Assembly (NCBI RefSeq): GCF_001815985.1
Contig: NZ_KV823534.1
Span: forward strand, 33,533 to 97,532
DNA: 64,000 nt
Reading direction: 5' to 3'
From: Corynebacterium sp. HMSC27B11
GTDB taxonomy: Bacteria > Actinomycetota > Actinomycetes > Mycobacteriales > Mycobacteriaceae
The notes beneath the pieces are model-generated. The model worked only from the letters and a program-made list of their open reading frames with translations. It was not told where the DNA came from and ran no database searches. Every line of letters begins with the position of its first letter. The first letter of the stretch is position 1. Positions 42,410 to 51,960 of this stretch are shown piece by piece. The position numbers were made by a program, and so were the translations under genes.

Positions 42410-44872
42410 ATGACGAACAACCTCAACAACGGTTCCGGCGCCGCGGCCGACTCTGGCGCTGTCAAGGTGCACAACGACACGGTGGCGAACGCCGAGCAAA
42501 CCCCGGACCTCGTCCAGCCGTGGGCGGACCTCGGCCTCAAGGAAGACGAGTACGCCCGCATCAAGGAGATCCTGGGCCGCCGCCCAACCGAGGCGGAGCT
42601 GGCCGTGTACTCCGTGATGTGGTCGGAGCACTGCTCCTATAAGTCCTCCAAGGTCCACCTGCGTTACTTCGGTGAGACCACCACCGAGGAGATGAACTCC
42701 AAGATGCTCGCCGGCATCGGCGAGAACGCCGGCGTGGTGGACATCGGCGACGGCTGGGCCGTGACCTTCAAGGTCGAGAGCCACAACTCGCCGTCCTACA
42801 TCGAGCCCTACCAGGGCGCAGCCACCGGTGTTGGTGGCATCATCCGCGACATCATGGCCATGGGCGCCCGCCCGGTCGCCGTGATGGACCAGCTGCGCTT
42901 CGGTGCGGCGGACGCCCCGGATACCCAGCGTGTCCTGCCTGGCGTGGTCGCCGGTATCGGCGGCTACGGCAACTCCCTCGGCCTGCCGAACATCGGCGGC
43001 GAGACCGTCTTCGACGCCTCCTATGGCGGTAACCCACTGGTCAACGCCCTCGGCGTGGGCGTGCTCCCGGCCGAGGACCTGAAGCTGGCCTTCGCCTCCG
43101 GCACCGGCAACCGCGTCGTCCTCTTCGGTGCCCGCACCGGCCTGGACGGCATCGGCGGTGTGTCCGTCCTGGCGTCCGAGAACTTCGAGGAAGGCGCGGA
43201 GCGCAAGCTCCCGGCCGTGCAGGTCGGCGACCCCTTCGCGGAGAAGGTCCTCATCGAGTGCTGCCTGGACCTGTATAACGCCGGCGTCGTCGTCGGTATT
43301 CAGGACCTCGGTGGCGCAGGCCTGTCCTGTGCCGTCTCCGAGCTCGCCGCGGCTGGTGATGTGGGCATGCACGTCGTGCTCGACAACGTCCACCAGCGCG
43401 CCAAGGGCATGACCGGTGCGGAGATCCTCTCCTCCGAGTCCCAGGAGCGCATGTGCGCGGTCGTGGAGCCGGAGAAGATCGACGAGTTCATGGAGATCTG
43501 CCGTAAGTGGGACGTCATCGCCTCCGACATCGGCGAGGTCACCGACACCGGCCGCCTGATCTGCGAGCACCAGGGCGAGGTCATCCTCGACGCCCCGCCG
43601 AAGACCATCGCGGACGAGGGCCCGGTTTACGAGCGCCCGTACCAGCGCCCGGCCAACCAGGACGAGCTGCAGAAGCAGGCCGACCTGCCGCGCCCGAATA
43701 ACCTGCCGGAGCTGCGCCAGCAGCTGCTGGACCTGGTCGCCTCCCCGGCGCTGTGCTCCCGCGAGTTCATCACCGAGCAATTCGACCGCTACGTCCGCGG
43801 CAACACCGTTCTGGCGAAGGACGCCGACGCCGGCATGCTGCGCATCGACGAGAAGACCAACCGCGGCATCGCGGTCTCCGCAGACGCCTCCGGGCGCTAC
43901 GCGCAGCTCGACCCGCGCATGGGTGCGAAGCTGGCGCTGGGTGAGGCCTACCGCAACGTCGCCACCACGGGTGCGACCCCGGTGGCCGTCTCCAACTGCC
44001 TGAACTTCGGCTCCCCGGAGGACCCGGAGGTCATGTGGCAGTTCCGCGAGGCCGTCCACGGCCTGGCCGACGGCTGCGTGGACGTCCAGATCCCGGTCAC
44101 CGGCGGCAACGTCTCCTTCTACAACCAGACCGGTGACACCCCGATCCTGCCGACCCCGGTGGTCGCGGTTCTGGGAACCATCGACGACGCCACCACCCGC
44201 CTGCCGCAGCAGATCGCGGAGGGCTCGGAGTACGAGCTGATCCTGGCTGGCGCGATGACCAAGGACGAGCTGGGTGGCTCCATCTGGCAGCAGGTTGTCC
44301 ACGACAACCTCTCTGGCCTGCCACCGCAGATCGACCTGCACGCCGAGGAGCGCCTGGGCAATGCCCTGTCCGCCCTGCGTGGCGTGGCAGCTGCAGCCAC
44401 CGATCTCTCCGAGGGTGGCCTGGCGCAGACCATCGTTGAGCTGGCGATCCAGTCCAACACGGGGGTCACCGTCAACCCGGCGATGAACCTGGAGCCTGGC
44501 CTGGCTGCCAGCGATGACCTGCACGAGCAGCTCTTCGTCGGCCTGTTCTCCGAGACCGCCACCCGCGTGGTTCTCGCGGTGCCGAAGGCAAGCTACGCCA
44601 AGGCGATGGAGATCCTCGCCGACCACGAGGTTCCGGCCGCCTGGATTGGCCGCACGGGCAGCGTGGACGCCGAAGGCCGCCCGGAGGTCTGCTTCGAGGT
44701 TGGCGCCACCGGCAACCTGCCGGGCGATCAGCCGGAGCCTGCGGAGCAGGACGCTTCCGAGGAAGGCGAGGTCGCACGCCTGGTCTTCAACGTCGAGGAG
44801 CTGCGCAACGTGTGGGAGGCAACCCTGCCTGCGCTCTTCGGGCACGCCACCGGCGCGAACTCCACCGTCTAG
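42410..44872 (+). CDS. purL: FGAM synthase subunit PurL
   Basis: ATP-dependent amidation of FGAR to FGAM, with PurS and PurQ. The 820-aa product is of the small, PurSQL-type form. An N-terminal Asn/Ala-rich leader of about 35 residues, then [77 protein letters not shown] and [15 protein letters not shown]. Start is the ATG at 42410. The high-GC opposite strand is open over the whole gene but this is only a codon-bias shadow. Confidence 0.97.
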   Translation: MTNNLNNGSGAAADSGAVKVHNDTVANAEQTPDLVQPWADLGLKEDEYARIKEILGRRPTEAELAVYSVMWSEHCSYKSSKVHLRYFGETTTEEMNSKMLAGIGENAGVVDIGDGWAVTFKVESHNSPSYIEPYQGAATGVGGIIRDIMAMGARPVAVMDQLRFGAADAPDTQRVLPGVVAGIGGYGNSLGLPNIGGETVFDASYGGNPLVNALGVGVLPAEDLKLAFASGTGNRVVLFGARTGLDGIGGVSVLASENFEEGAERKLPAVQVGDPFAEKVLIECCLDLYNAGVVVGIQDLGGAGLSCAVSELAAAGDVGMHVVLDNVHQRAKGMTGAEILSSESQERMCAVVEPEKIDEFMEICRKWDVIASDIGEVTDTGRLICEHQGEVILDAPPKTIADEGPVYERPYQRPANQDELQKQADLPRPNNLPELRQQLLDLVASPALCSREFITEQFDRYVRGNTVLAKDADAGMLRIDEKTNRGIAVSADASGRYAQLDPRMGAKLALGEAYRNVATTGATPVAVSNCLNFGSPEDPEVMWQFREAVHGLADGCVDVQIPVTGGNVSFYNQTGDTPILPTPVVAVLGTIDDATTRLPQQIAEGSEYELILAGAMTKDELGGSIWQQVVHDNLSGLPPQIDLHAEERLGNALSALRGVAAAATDLSEGGLAQTIVELAIQSNTGVTVNPAMNLEPGLAASDDLHEQLFVGLFSETATRVVLAVPKASYAKAMEILADHEVPAAWIGRTGSVDAEGRPEVCFEVGATGNLPGDQPEPAEQDASEEGEVARLVFNVEELRNVWEATLPALFGHATGANSTV

Positions 44873-44911
44873 GTCGCACAAGCCCTAGCTAGGGGAGGGG
44901 CGCCCGAAACG

Positions 44912-45571
44912 CTAACCCTCCTGATCGCCGAGCTGAGACTCGAGCGCCTGAATGCGCTCCTTCAGCTCGGCGATATCTTTTCGGTATAGGCCCAGTGTCT
45001 CGTCGACCTGGGCCTTCGTCCATCTCGGCTGAATGTGCTTCGAGCAATTCGCGTCGGTGGCCACCAGATCCACGACCATGATGCGTTCGGTGGGCTGGCG
45101 GAGCCGTTCGCCACCGATGGTGGTCGCGTCCTCGGCGAGCTCGGGGTCGTCAGCGGCCTCCACGATGCGGGCGTGACCGAAGACCTTCAGACGGCGACGC
45201 AGCGGGTAGTCGACAAAGAACAGGCACACCCGTCCGCCGTCCTCCCCGCCCCGGTCCACATTGCCGGTGGTGACGAACTGGTTATTGCCGTGGAACTCCG
45301 GCCAGAACAGCCGCTTGCCGTCAGCGCTGATGTGAACGAATCCCTGCGGTCCACCGCGGTGCTGCACATACGGCCACCCCGTGCCGGTGACGGTGGAGAT
45401 GTAGAAGTGTTGGGCGCTACGGATCAGCTTGCGGGCCTTGCCGTCGAGCCCGTCGAAGGGGCCGTCGGCGTGCCCCTGTTCCACGCCTGGGAGCTGCGTT
45501 TCCTCGCTGTGCTGCCGGGCGCGGACGAAGCGGTCGTAGGCGATTTTCTCGTAGGTCAACTCGTCGGTCAT
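44912..45571 (-). CDS. Pyridoxamine 5'-phosphate oxidase-like flavin-binding protein
   Basis: 219-aa split-barrel flavoprotein. FYISTVTGTGWPYVQHRGGPQGFVHI, NNQFVTTGNV, and VCLFFVDYPLRRRLKVFGHARIVE are the FMN-binding barrel pattern; the C-terminus is a helical coiled coil (YRKDIAELKERIQALESQLG). The start at 45571 (MTDELTYEKIAYDRFV) was chosen; upstream residues look non-coding. Substrate unknown. Located between purL and moeA, convergent to purL. Confidence 0.82.
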   Translation of the reverse strand: MTDELTYEKIAYDRFVRARQHSEETQLPGVEQGHADGPFDGLDGKARKLIRSAQHFYISTVTGTGWPYVQHRGGPQGFVHISADGKRLFWPEFHGNNQFVTTGNVDRGGEDGGRVCLFFVDYPLRRRLKVFGHARIVEAADDPELAEDATTIGGERLRQPTERIMVVDLVATDANCSKHIQPRWTKAQVDETLGLYRKDIAELKERIQALESQLGDQEG

Positions 45572-45642
45572 CGCCGGCTTCCTTCCTGATCTTTGTCTTG
45601 TAGGCGCGCCGTCTCTGGCTGCCACCGCGGAGCGGTAGGACG

Positions 45643-46950
45643 TCAGAGCAGTAGGACGTCCACCTCTTCGCCTTCGGCGGGGCCCGAGGACCCCGCCGGG
45701 ATCACCACCATGCCATCCAGCCCCACGAGGGAGGCGACGAAGTGCGAGCCGAAGCGCTGGCCGCTGAATGCATCCACCACCGGCTCACTGCCGGAGTAAT
45801 CGACCCGGGCGGGGGAGAGCAGCGTGCGCCCCGTGCTGGCTGGGAAATGCCCACGGACCCGGGCGCGCACGCGTGGGCGGTTCAGGGCAGTGCCGTAGGT
45901 TGCCAGCCCCCGCATGCGGCGCAGCAGCGGGGCGACAAAGATGTGGAAGCTCACCCACACGCTGACCGGGTTGCCGGGCAGGCAGAGCAGGGGAGTGCCC
46001 GCCCATAGGCCGCCACCCTGGGGTTTGCCTGGCTGCATATTCAGCGGGCCGAACCACATGTCCGTGCTGTTCTCACCCGCGACTTGTTTGACCACGTCGA
46101 AGGCCCCGGCGGAGATACCGCCGGTGGTGACGATGAGGTCGTGGCTGACCGCGAGCTCGTTCAGAAGGTGGCGGAAGGCGTCGGCGTCGTCCCGAACCTG
46201 GAAAATGCTGGCGGTGACCCCGGCGCCCAGGGACTCGGCGAGCTGGGCGGCCATCGGGCCGTTGGAGTCCGGGATGCGGGGGAGGCTGCTTTCAGATCCG
46301 GCCCCGGCTTGGCCGGTCTCGGCACCATTGGTCACCGCGACCTCGTCGCCCGTGGTGACCACCGCGACGCGCAATTCGGGGTGGACCTCGACCTCAGCAA
46401 CTCCGGTCGCGATGAGTGCGGCGACAGTCCCGGCGTCGAGCTCGCAGCCTGCAGGGGCGAGTGCCTCGCCTGGGCGGATGTTGGAACCGGCGCGGCGCAC
46501 GTGCGACTGCTCGGGGTTGAGCTGGTAGATCTCGATGGCCTCGGGCAGCGGGTGCGGGCCGGCGGGGATATTCGTCGCCTCAACGGGGATGATCACCACG
46601 TCGGCGCCCTCCGGAACCGGGGCGCCCGTCATGATGCGTTGGGCGTGACCCGGCTGCGGTAGTTCGGGGGCCGCACCGGCGAAGACATCGCCGGAGACGG
46701 GAAGGCGCAGCGGAGTTGTACTCAGGTCTCTGGAATCCAGGTCAGCGGGCACGTCCGAGGCGCGGATGGCGAAACCATCCATCGCAGAATTGGAAAACGG
46801 CGGAACCGCTTGCTGGGCGCTCACTGGGCGCGCCAACACTCGGTCCAACGCCTGGGTAAGCGGCAGCGTTTCAGTTCCACGACCCGTCCGCTGTAGCCAG
46901 GCATCGGCCAGCGACTGGGTAAAGCGGTAGTGCTCCTCGATGGAACGCAT
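45643..46950 (-). CDS. moeA: Molybdopterin molybdotransferase MoeA
   Basis: Inserts molybdate into adenylated molybdopterin. The 435-aa protein has VPPFSNSAMDGFAIR, VVIIPVEATN, a MogA-like domain with VVTTGDEV and LIVTTGGISAGAFDVVKQV, and LPGNPVSVWVSFHIFV, then the C-terminal barrel. Start ATG at 46950 (MRSIEEHYRFTQSLADAWLQ). No other molybdenum cofactor gene lies in the window. A Ser/Gly-rich insert occurs near residues 215-230. Confidence 0.93.
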   Translation of the reverse strand: MRSIEEHYRFTQSLADAWLQRTGRGTETLPLTQALDRVLARPVSAQQAVPPFSNSAMDGFAIRASDVPADLDSRDLSTTPLRLPVSGDVFAGAAPELPQPGHAQRIMTGAPVPEGADVVIIPVEATNIPAGPHPLPEAIEIYQLNPEQSHVRRAGSNIRPGEALAPAGCELDAGTVAALIATGVAEVEVHPELRVAVVTTGDEVAVTNGAETGQAGAGSESSLPRIPDSNGPMAAQLAESLGAGVTASIFQVRDDADAFRHLLNELAVSHDLIVTTGGISAGAFDVVKQVAGENSTDMWFGPLNMQPGKPQGGGLWAGTPLLCLPGNPVSVWVSFHIFVAPLLRRMRGLATYGTALNRPRVRARVRGHFPASTGRTLLSPARVDYSGSEPVVDAFSGQRFGSHFVASLVGLDGMVVIPAGSSGPAEGEEVDVLLL

Positions 46951-46999
46951 ATGCCCACCCGTGCCGTGGCAGGGGTGGGCGGCGGTGTTTGTCACTGGG

Positions 47000-48064
47000 C
47001 TAGTCGCTGAGCTTGGTATTGCCCGGCAGCGGGGAGACCAGCGGCTTAGGCACGTAGGTGGAGCGCAGCTCGCGCAGCGTCATCGCGTGCTGCTCCAGGC
47101 GCTTATCCTCGTTGGTCTGCGGCACGTACTTGCGGGCTGGCAGCGCGTGGCCGTCAACGTCCACCGCCACGTAGGTGAAGGAGGCGTGGATCGCGGTCGG
47201 CAGGTTCGAGGTGTCCTCGCGCGGGTCGCCCGCGCGCAGGTGGACGGAGACGGACATCGAACGGGCGTCGGTGCGGATCAGGCGGGCGTCCACCTCGATC
47301 AGGTCACCGATGGAGACCGGACGGTAGAAGCGGATGCCACCGGCGTAGACGGCGACGGTGCGCTCCCCGGACCAGCGCATGGTGCAGGCAGTCGCGGCCT
47401 CGTCGATCCACTGCATCGCGGTACCACCGTGGACGTCGCCGCCCCAGTTGACGTCCGTGGGCTTAGCGAGGAAGCGGGAGGTGACCTGCGGTGCCGTGGA
47501 ATCGTCCGTGTAGGACTGGCGCAGCATCTCCTCCTCGATCGCCTTGCGCAGCTGGATACGAGACAGCGCGGCCTCCTCGACACGCTTCTCCTCTTCGGTC
47601 TGCGGGATGTACTTCGGGACGGCCTTGGACCGACGGTTCTCGTCCATGGCGACGAAGATCACCAGGCAGTCGCAGGCGCGGGTGAACTGGCCGTCGCGCG
47701 GGTCAGCGGAGAGCACCTCGTTGACGATGTGCATGGAGGAACGCCCGGTGTAGGCGATGCGGGAACGCACCTCGACCAGGTGGCCGGAAGGGATTGGGCG
47801 GGTGAAGTGGATGTGACCCACATAGGCGGTCACGCAGTAGGACTGGGACCAGCCCACGGCGCAGGCATAGGCCGCCTTATCGATCCACTCCAGTACACGC
47901 CCACCGTGCACGCCCATGCCGCCGGCGTAGAGCACGTCGGTGGGGGAGGCGAGGAAACGCAGCGTGACGAGCGGCGATGGCCCCTCCGTGCTCGTCACTT
48001 CTGGTTGAGCCGTCAAGGTCTCGTCGGTGTTTGTAGACGTCGCATCTTTACCCATGAAGGCCAT
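47000..48064 (-). CDS. Double-hotdog acyl-CoA thioesterase
   Basis: 354-aa protein with two hotdog domains. Both carry the BFIT-type motif: VLYAGGMGVHGGRVLEWIDKAAYACAV (near residue 45) and VNWGGDVHGGTAMQWIDEAATACTM (near 210), each followed by IHFTRPIPSGHLVEV / IRFYRPVSIGDLIEV and a YIPQTEEEKR / YVPQTNEDKR ending. The repeat supports a pseudo-dimer fold. It predicts hydrolysis of acyl-CoA. The start at 48064 may be shortened to the ATG at 48055 (MGKDATS). Confidence 0.9.
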   Translation of the reverse strand: MAFMGKDATSTNTDETLTAQPEVTSTEGPSPLVTLRFLASPTDVLYAGGMGVHGGRVLEWIDKAAYACAVGWSQSYCVTAYVGHIHFTRPIPSGHLVEVRSRIAYTGRSSMHIVNEVLSADPRDGQFTRACDCLVIFVAMDENRRSKAVPKYIPQTEEEKRVEEAALSRIQLRKAIEEEMLRQSYTDDSTAPQVTSRFLAKPTDVNWGGDVHGGTAMQWIDEAATACTMRWSGERTVAVYAGGIRFYRPVSIGDLIEVDARLIRTDARSMSVSVHLRAGDPREDTSNLPTAIHASFTYVAVDVDGHALPARKYVPQTNEDKRLEQHAMTLRELRSTYVPKPLVSPLPGNTKLSD

Positions 48065-48220
48065 GTTAAAGCACAGTCTGATAAAACACTGACACAGCGG
48101 CGATTTTGTTGCACAGAAACCTGGGGGAATTGGTTATTTGTGCAGCTCAAGGTCCTTCTATGGGGTGCCTCACGTTGTTGCGAAAATGGCTTGTCCGCAG
48201 GGGTTATTAGGGTGGGGGTC

Positions 48221-48655
48221 ATGAGCCGAAAATTAAGTGGTCTTGAGCTGACTGCCGCGGCGACCGAGGCGATGGCCGCCGTCGCGGACTGGGTGGCGGA
48301 TCCGGAAGGTCAGCCCGTGCCCTCCCGGCAAGCGCTTGCGGATGCGGTTCGGCGCAGCGCTGAACTGCTCGCGCAGGACGCGCCCGGGAATACCGTGGAG
48401 CTTCGGGTGCCGCCCTTCGTGGCGGTGCAGTGCGTGGCCGGGCCGGTGCATCGCCGGGGGAATCCGCCCAACGTCGTGCAATGCAGCCCGCTGGCCTGGC
48501 TGCGGGCTGCGGCAGGAGCGGCGTCATTGACGGAAATGTCAGAACGAGCGGGCGCCGACGCGGTGGGCAGTCCGATGGGCAGGATCAGCGTCGGGCTTTC
48601 CGGAACCCGTGCTTCGGAGGTGGAGCGCCACTTGCCTCTGTTTGGAAGACATTAA
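48221..48655 (+). CDS. Sterol-carrier-like protein next to purF
   Basis: 144-aa protein of the actinobacterial family encoded beside purF (Rv0807-like). Pattern TVELRVPPFVAVQCVAGPVHRRGNPPNVVQCSPLAWLRAAAG followed by a short helical region and RISVGLSGTRASEVERHLPLF matches the SCP2-like C-terminal domain of mycothiol-dependent isomerases. GGTGGGGG precedes the ATG. Ligand unknown. It ends 21 bases before purF. Confidence 0.82.
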   Translation: MSRKLSGLELTAAATEAMAAVADWVADPEGQPVPSRQALADAVRRSAELLAQDAPGNTVELRVPPFVAVQCVAGPVHRRGNPPNVVQCSPLAWLRAAAGAASLTEMSERAGADAVGSPMGRISVGLSGTRASEVERHLPLFGRH

Positions 48656-48676
48656 AGGGCTGGTAATGTCGTGATA

Positions 48677-50281
48677 GTGGCAAAAGATACTGGCCTGAAT
48701 TCTTTGAATGGGACCAACTCGGCACCGTCGGTGGACGCGGCACAGCCCGCCCAACCAGCGGACCGGGGGTACGACGATCACGGGGAGCAGCCTCCGCGCG
48801 AGGAATGCGGTGTCTTCGGGGTATGGGCACCGGGGGAGGACGTCTCGAAGCTGACCTACTACGGGCTGTACGCGCTGCAGCACCGTGGCCAGGAAGCAGC
48901 GGGCATCGGCGTCGGCAGCGGCGACCAGATCCTCGTGTACAAGGACCTCGGCCTGGTCAGCCAGGTGTTCGACGAGCAGATCCTTAACTCCCTGAAGGGG
49001 CACATCGCGATCGGTCACACCCGTTACGCGACGGCCGGTGGGGGACGCTGGGAAAACGCCCAGCCGATGTTCCGCATGGCCTCGGACGGCACGGACGTCG
49101 CCCTGGGGCACAACGGTAACCTCACCAACTACCTGGAGCTGATGGCCGAGGCTGCGGAGAAGCGCCTCGTGAACCCCGCTGACGAGCCGAGCGACTCGGA
49201 CGTCATGTGTGCGCTCATCGCAGACCTCATCGATGAGAACACTTCGATGGAGGATGCCGCGCTCCAGCTCTTCCCGCGGGTCAAGGGTGCATACTGCCTG
49301 ACCTTCACGGACGGCAAGGGCCTGTACGCGGTGCGCGATCCGCACGGCGTGCGCCCGCTGAGCATCGGCAAGCTCGCCAACGGCTGGGTCGTCTCCAGCG
49401 AGACCGCGGCCCTGGATATCGTCGGCGCGGAGTTCGTGCGCGACGTCGAGCCAGGCGAGTTCATCGCCATCAACGAGGACGGCATCCGCTCCCGTAAGTT
49501 CGCCGAGGCGACTCCGAAGGGCTGCGTGTTCGAGTACGTCTACCTCGCGCGTCCGGACTCGGTTATCAACGGCCAGCCAGTGAACGCGACCCGCGTGGAC
49601 ATCGGCCGCCGCCTGGCGGAGGAGTGGCCGGCTGAGGGCGACCTGGTGATCCCGGTGCCTGACTCCGGCACCCCGGCGGCGGTGGGCTACGCCCAGGCCT
49701 CCGGCATCCCATTCGGCCAGGGGCTGACGAAGAATGCCTACGTGGGGCGCACCTTCATCGAGCCCTCCCAGACCATTCGCCAGCTGGGTATCCGACTGAA
49801 GCTGAACCCGCTGCGCCACGTGATCGAGGGCAAGCGCCTGATCGTGGTGGACGACTCCATCGTGCGCGGCAATACCCAGCGTGCCCTCATCCGCATGCTG
49901 CGGGACGCAGGTGCGGCCGAGGTGCACGTTCGCATCGCGTCCCCGCCGGTGAAGTGGCCGTGCTTCTACGGCATCGACTTTCCGTCGCCAAACGAGCTGC
50001 TGGCCAACAACGTGGACCCAGACAACATGGTGGAAGCCATGCGGGAAGAGGTCGGCGCGGACTCCCTGGGCTTCGTCTCCACGGAGGCGATGGTGGAGAC
50101 CAGCGCGCAGCCGCGGGAGACCCTGTGTGCTGCCTGCTTCGACGGCGTGTACCCGCTGGGGCTCCCGACGGGCAATCCGAACGCGGAGCAGGTTCGTCTC
50201 CGGCAGCGCCGCCTCGCGGAGGAGGCTGAGCAGGCCGCAGGTGGCAGCGATGCCTCAAGCAACAACCCCGAAGATAACTAG
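48677..50281 (+). CDS. purF: Amidophosphoribosyltransferase
   Basis: First committed purine step: PRPP + glutamine to phosphoribosylamine. 534 aa, with a propeptide of about 43 residues before the catalytic Cys (PPREECGVFG), then YYGLYALQHRGQEAAGIGV, IGHTRYATAGGG, RDPHGVRPLSIGK, and the PRPP-binding VVDDSIVRGNTQRALI. The C-terminal Cys motif TLCAACFDGVYPL may help bind a Fe-S cluster. The GTG at 48677 is preferred, nine bases behind a -10-like GGTAAT; a GTG two codons earlier (48671) is the alternative. Confidence 0.96.
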   Translation: MAKDTGLNSLNGTNSAPSVDAAQPAQPADRGYDDHGEQPPREECGVFGVWAPGEDVSKLTYYGLYALQHRGQEAAGIGVGSGDQILVYKDLGLVSQVFDEQILNSLKGHIAIGHTRYATAGGGRWENAQPMFRMASDGTDVALGHNGNLTNYLELMAEAAEKRLVNPADEPSDSDVMCALIADLIDENTSMEDAALQLFPRVKGAYCLTFTDGKGLYAVRDPHGVRPLSIGKLANGWVVSSETAALDIVGAEFVRDVEPGEFIAINEDGIRSRKFAEATPKGCVFEYVYLARPDSVINGQPVNATRVDIGRRLAEEWPAEGDLVIPVPDSGTPAAVGYAQASGIPFGQGLTKNAYVGRTFIEPSQTIRQLGIRLKLNPLRHVIEGKRLIVVDDSIVRGNTQRALIRMLRDAGAAEVHVRIASPPVKWPCFYGIDFPSPNELLANNVDPDNMVEAMREEVGADSLGFVSTEAMVETSAQPRETLCAACFDGVYPLGLPTGNPNAEQVRLRQRRLAEEAEQAAGGSDASSNNPEDN

Positions 50282-50331
50282 CGATTGAACACCCTCGGCG
50301 GAAGCCGGATTTCACAAGCAGGAGAAAACTC

Positions 50332-51399
50332 ATGAGTGATGATCAGAAGACTCAAGCTGGGGCGTCCTACGCCGCCGCTGGTGTGGATATCGAGGCCGGC
50401 GACCGCGCTGTCGAGCTGCTGGCCCCGCTGGCGAAGCGCGCGACCCGCCCGGAGGTCCGCGGCGGACTCGGCGGCTTCGCCGGGCTGTTCGCGCTGGGCG
50501 AGTACGACAAGCCGCTGCTGGCCGCATCCTCCGATGGTGTGGGCACCAAGCTGGCCGTCGCCCAGGCGATGGATAAGCACGACACCATCGGCCGCGACCT
50601 GGTGGCCATGTGCGTCGACGACCTCGTCGTCTGTGGCGCCGAGCCGCTGTTCATGCAGGACTACATCGCGATCGGCAAGGTGATCCCGGAGAAGGTTGCC
50701 GAGATCGTCAAGGGCATCGCCGATGGCTGCGAGGAAGCAGGCTGCGCCCTGCTGGGCGGCGAGACCGCCGAGCACCCGGGTGTCATGGGCGAGAACGACT
50801 ACGACGTCTCCGCCACCTCCGTCGGTGTGGTTGAGGAGGCCAAGCTGCTGGGCCCGGACAAGGTCCGCCCGGGCGACGTGGTTATCGCGATGGAGTCCTC
50901 CGGCCTGCACTCCAACGGCTACTCCCTGGCTCGCAAGGTTCTCCTGCAGGACGCCGGCCTGCCGCTCGACCAGGAGGTGCCGGAGTTTGGGCGCACCCTG
51001 GGTGAGGAGATGCTCGAGCCGACCCGCATCTACGCGAAGGACTGCCTGGACCTGGCCGCAGAGTGCGACGTCCACACCTTTGCCCACATCACCGGTGGCG
51101 GCCTGGCAGCCAACGTGGCCCGCGTGATCCCGGAGGGTCTGGTCGCCGAGCTGCACCGCTCCACCTGGGTACCGGGCCCGATCTTCGCGAAGATCCAGGA
51201 GCTGGGTGGCGTGGCCCAGGAGGAGATGGAGAAGACCTTCAACATGGGTGTTGGCATGGTCGCCATCGTGTCCGAGGAGGACGCCGACCGCGCGCTCGCT
51301 ATGCTGGCGGCCCGCCACATGAAGGCATGGCGCCTGGGCGTTGTCCGCTCTGGCGAGGGCGGCGCGACCCTGCAGGGCGAGCACCCGGCGGAGAGCTAA
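50332..51399 (+). CDS. purM: AIR synthase (phosphoribosylformylglycinamidine cyclo-ligase)
   Basis: Closes FGAM to AIR using ATP. The 355-aa product has SYAAAGVDIEAGDRAVE, LLAASSDGVGTKLAVAQAM, DLVAMCVDDLVVCGAEPLFMQDYIAIGK, LLGGETAEHPGVM and ITGGGLAANVARVIPEG. GGAG stands before the ATG. It follows purF by 50 bases, so the two are likely one unit. Confidence 0.97.
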   Translation: MSDDQKTQAGASYAAAGVDIEAGDRAVELLAPLAKRATRPEVRGGLGGFAGLFALGEYDKPLLAASSDGVGTKLAVAQAMDKHDTIGRDLVAMCVDDLVVCGAEPLFMQDYIAIGKVIPEKVAEIVKGIADGCEEAGCALLGGETAEHPGVMGENDYDVSATSVGVVEEAKLLGPDKVRPGDVVIAMESSGLHSNGYSLARKVLLQDAGLPLDQEVPEFGRTLGEEMLEPTRIYAKDCLDLAAECDVHTFAHITGGGLAANVARVIPEGLVAELHRSTWVPGPIFAKIQELGGVAQEEMEKTFNMGVGMVAIVSEEDADRALAMLAARHMKAWRLGVVRSGEGGATLQGEHPAES

Positions 51400-51502
51400 G
51401 CCGCTCTCGGGGGAAGCCCGTGGCGCCGGGTGTTGCCGGCAGCCACGGACCAAACACGAAAAGCGGCTTCGCTGCCACCTGGGGGTGGGGCGAGGCCGCG
51501 GG

Positions 51503-51557
51503 TAAAAAATACGGCCCGAGCGCGACCGGATTTGTGAGGTCGTGGGCTCGGGCCGTA
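51503..51557 (-). terminator. Terminator of the DUF3073 gene
   Basis: TACGGCCCGAG (51510-51520) pairs perfectly with CTCGGGCCGTA (51547-51557). Read on the minus strand the stem is followed by TTTTTTACC. It is just behind the DUF3073 stop; purM and this gene converge here. Confidence 0.85.
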
Positions 51558-51569
51558 TGGCGCGGGGGA

Positions 51570-51743
51570 CTAGTAGCGGTGGTCGCTCCAGTCGTCCCAC
51601 TCGTCATCGCGCTCGGAGTACTCGTCCTGCTGCGGAGCTCCAGAAAGCTCTCGCTGCAGACGCTCCAGATCCATTTCCGGAGCCTGGTACTTCAGTCGGC
51701 GAGCTACCTTGGCTTGCTTAGCCTTTGCGCGGCCGCGACCCAT
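51570..51743 (-). CDS. Small DUF3073 protein
   Basis: 57-aa protein: MGRGRAKAKQAKVARRLKY is a basic head (8 Lys/Arg of the first 18 residues), then a helix (PEMDLERLQRELSG), and an acidic Asp/Glu/Trp/Tyr tail ending DWSDHRY. This is the actinobacterial DUF3073 family found beside purM (Rv0810c-like). AAGGGGG stands eight bases before the ATG, and a strong terminator follows. Function unknown; the charge layout suggests nucleic-acid or ribosome contact. Confidence 0.92.
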   Translation of the reverse strand: MGRGRAKAKQAKVARRLKYQAPEMDLERLQRELSGAPQQDEYSERDDEWDDWSDHRY

Positions 51744-51960
51744 GGCTGACCCCCTTGAGAGATCGTATGGCGACTCGAGGGAACGGTCGCCTTCTTATTG
51801 TTTAAGCATTTCCTGGTCTACACCATAGCGAATTTTTTTCGCGAATTCCGAACCCGGGGCCGCTCCGCCCCGCGCCGCGCCGTGGGAAACCGTGGCCACG
51901 ATGCGAGATGCATCGCAAAAGCGCAGGTCAGACAGGGTGGTGCGGCGGTGTCCGCGTAGA

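Noticed and set aside
42356..44881. Very long open frame opposite purL (841 codons)
   Set aside because: It mirrors the GC-rich third positions of purL, has no ribosome-binding site and its product is Ala/Val/Leu/Gly-rich without motifs. Similar long frames opposite ptrB, purB, cysS and hmuU have the same cause.
44884..44895. Palindrome CCCTAGCTAGGG between purL and the flavin-binding protein gene
   Set aside because: It is a short self-complementary run between converging genes without a loop or T-tract; too small to call a terminator or operator.
46940..48220. Long plus-strand frame continuing into the sterol-carrier-like gene
   Set aside because: The first 427 codons are antisense to the thioesterase gene; only the part from the ATG at 48221 has family-like sequence and a ribosome-binding site.
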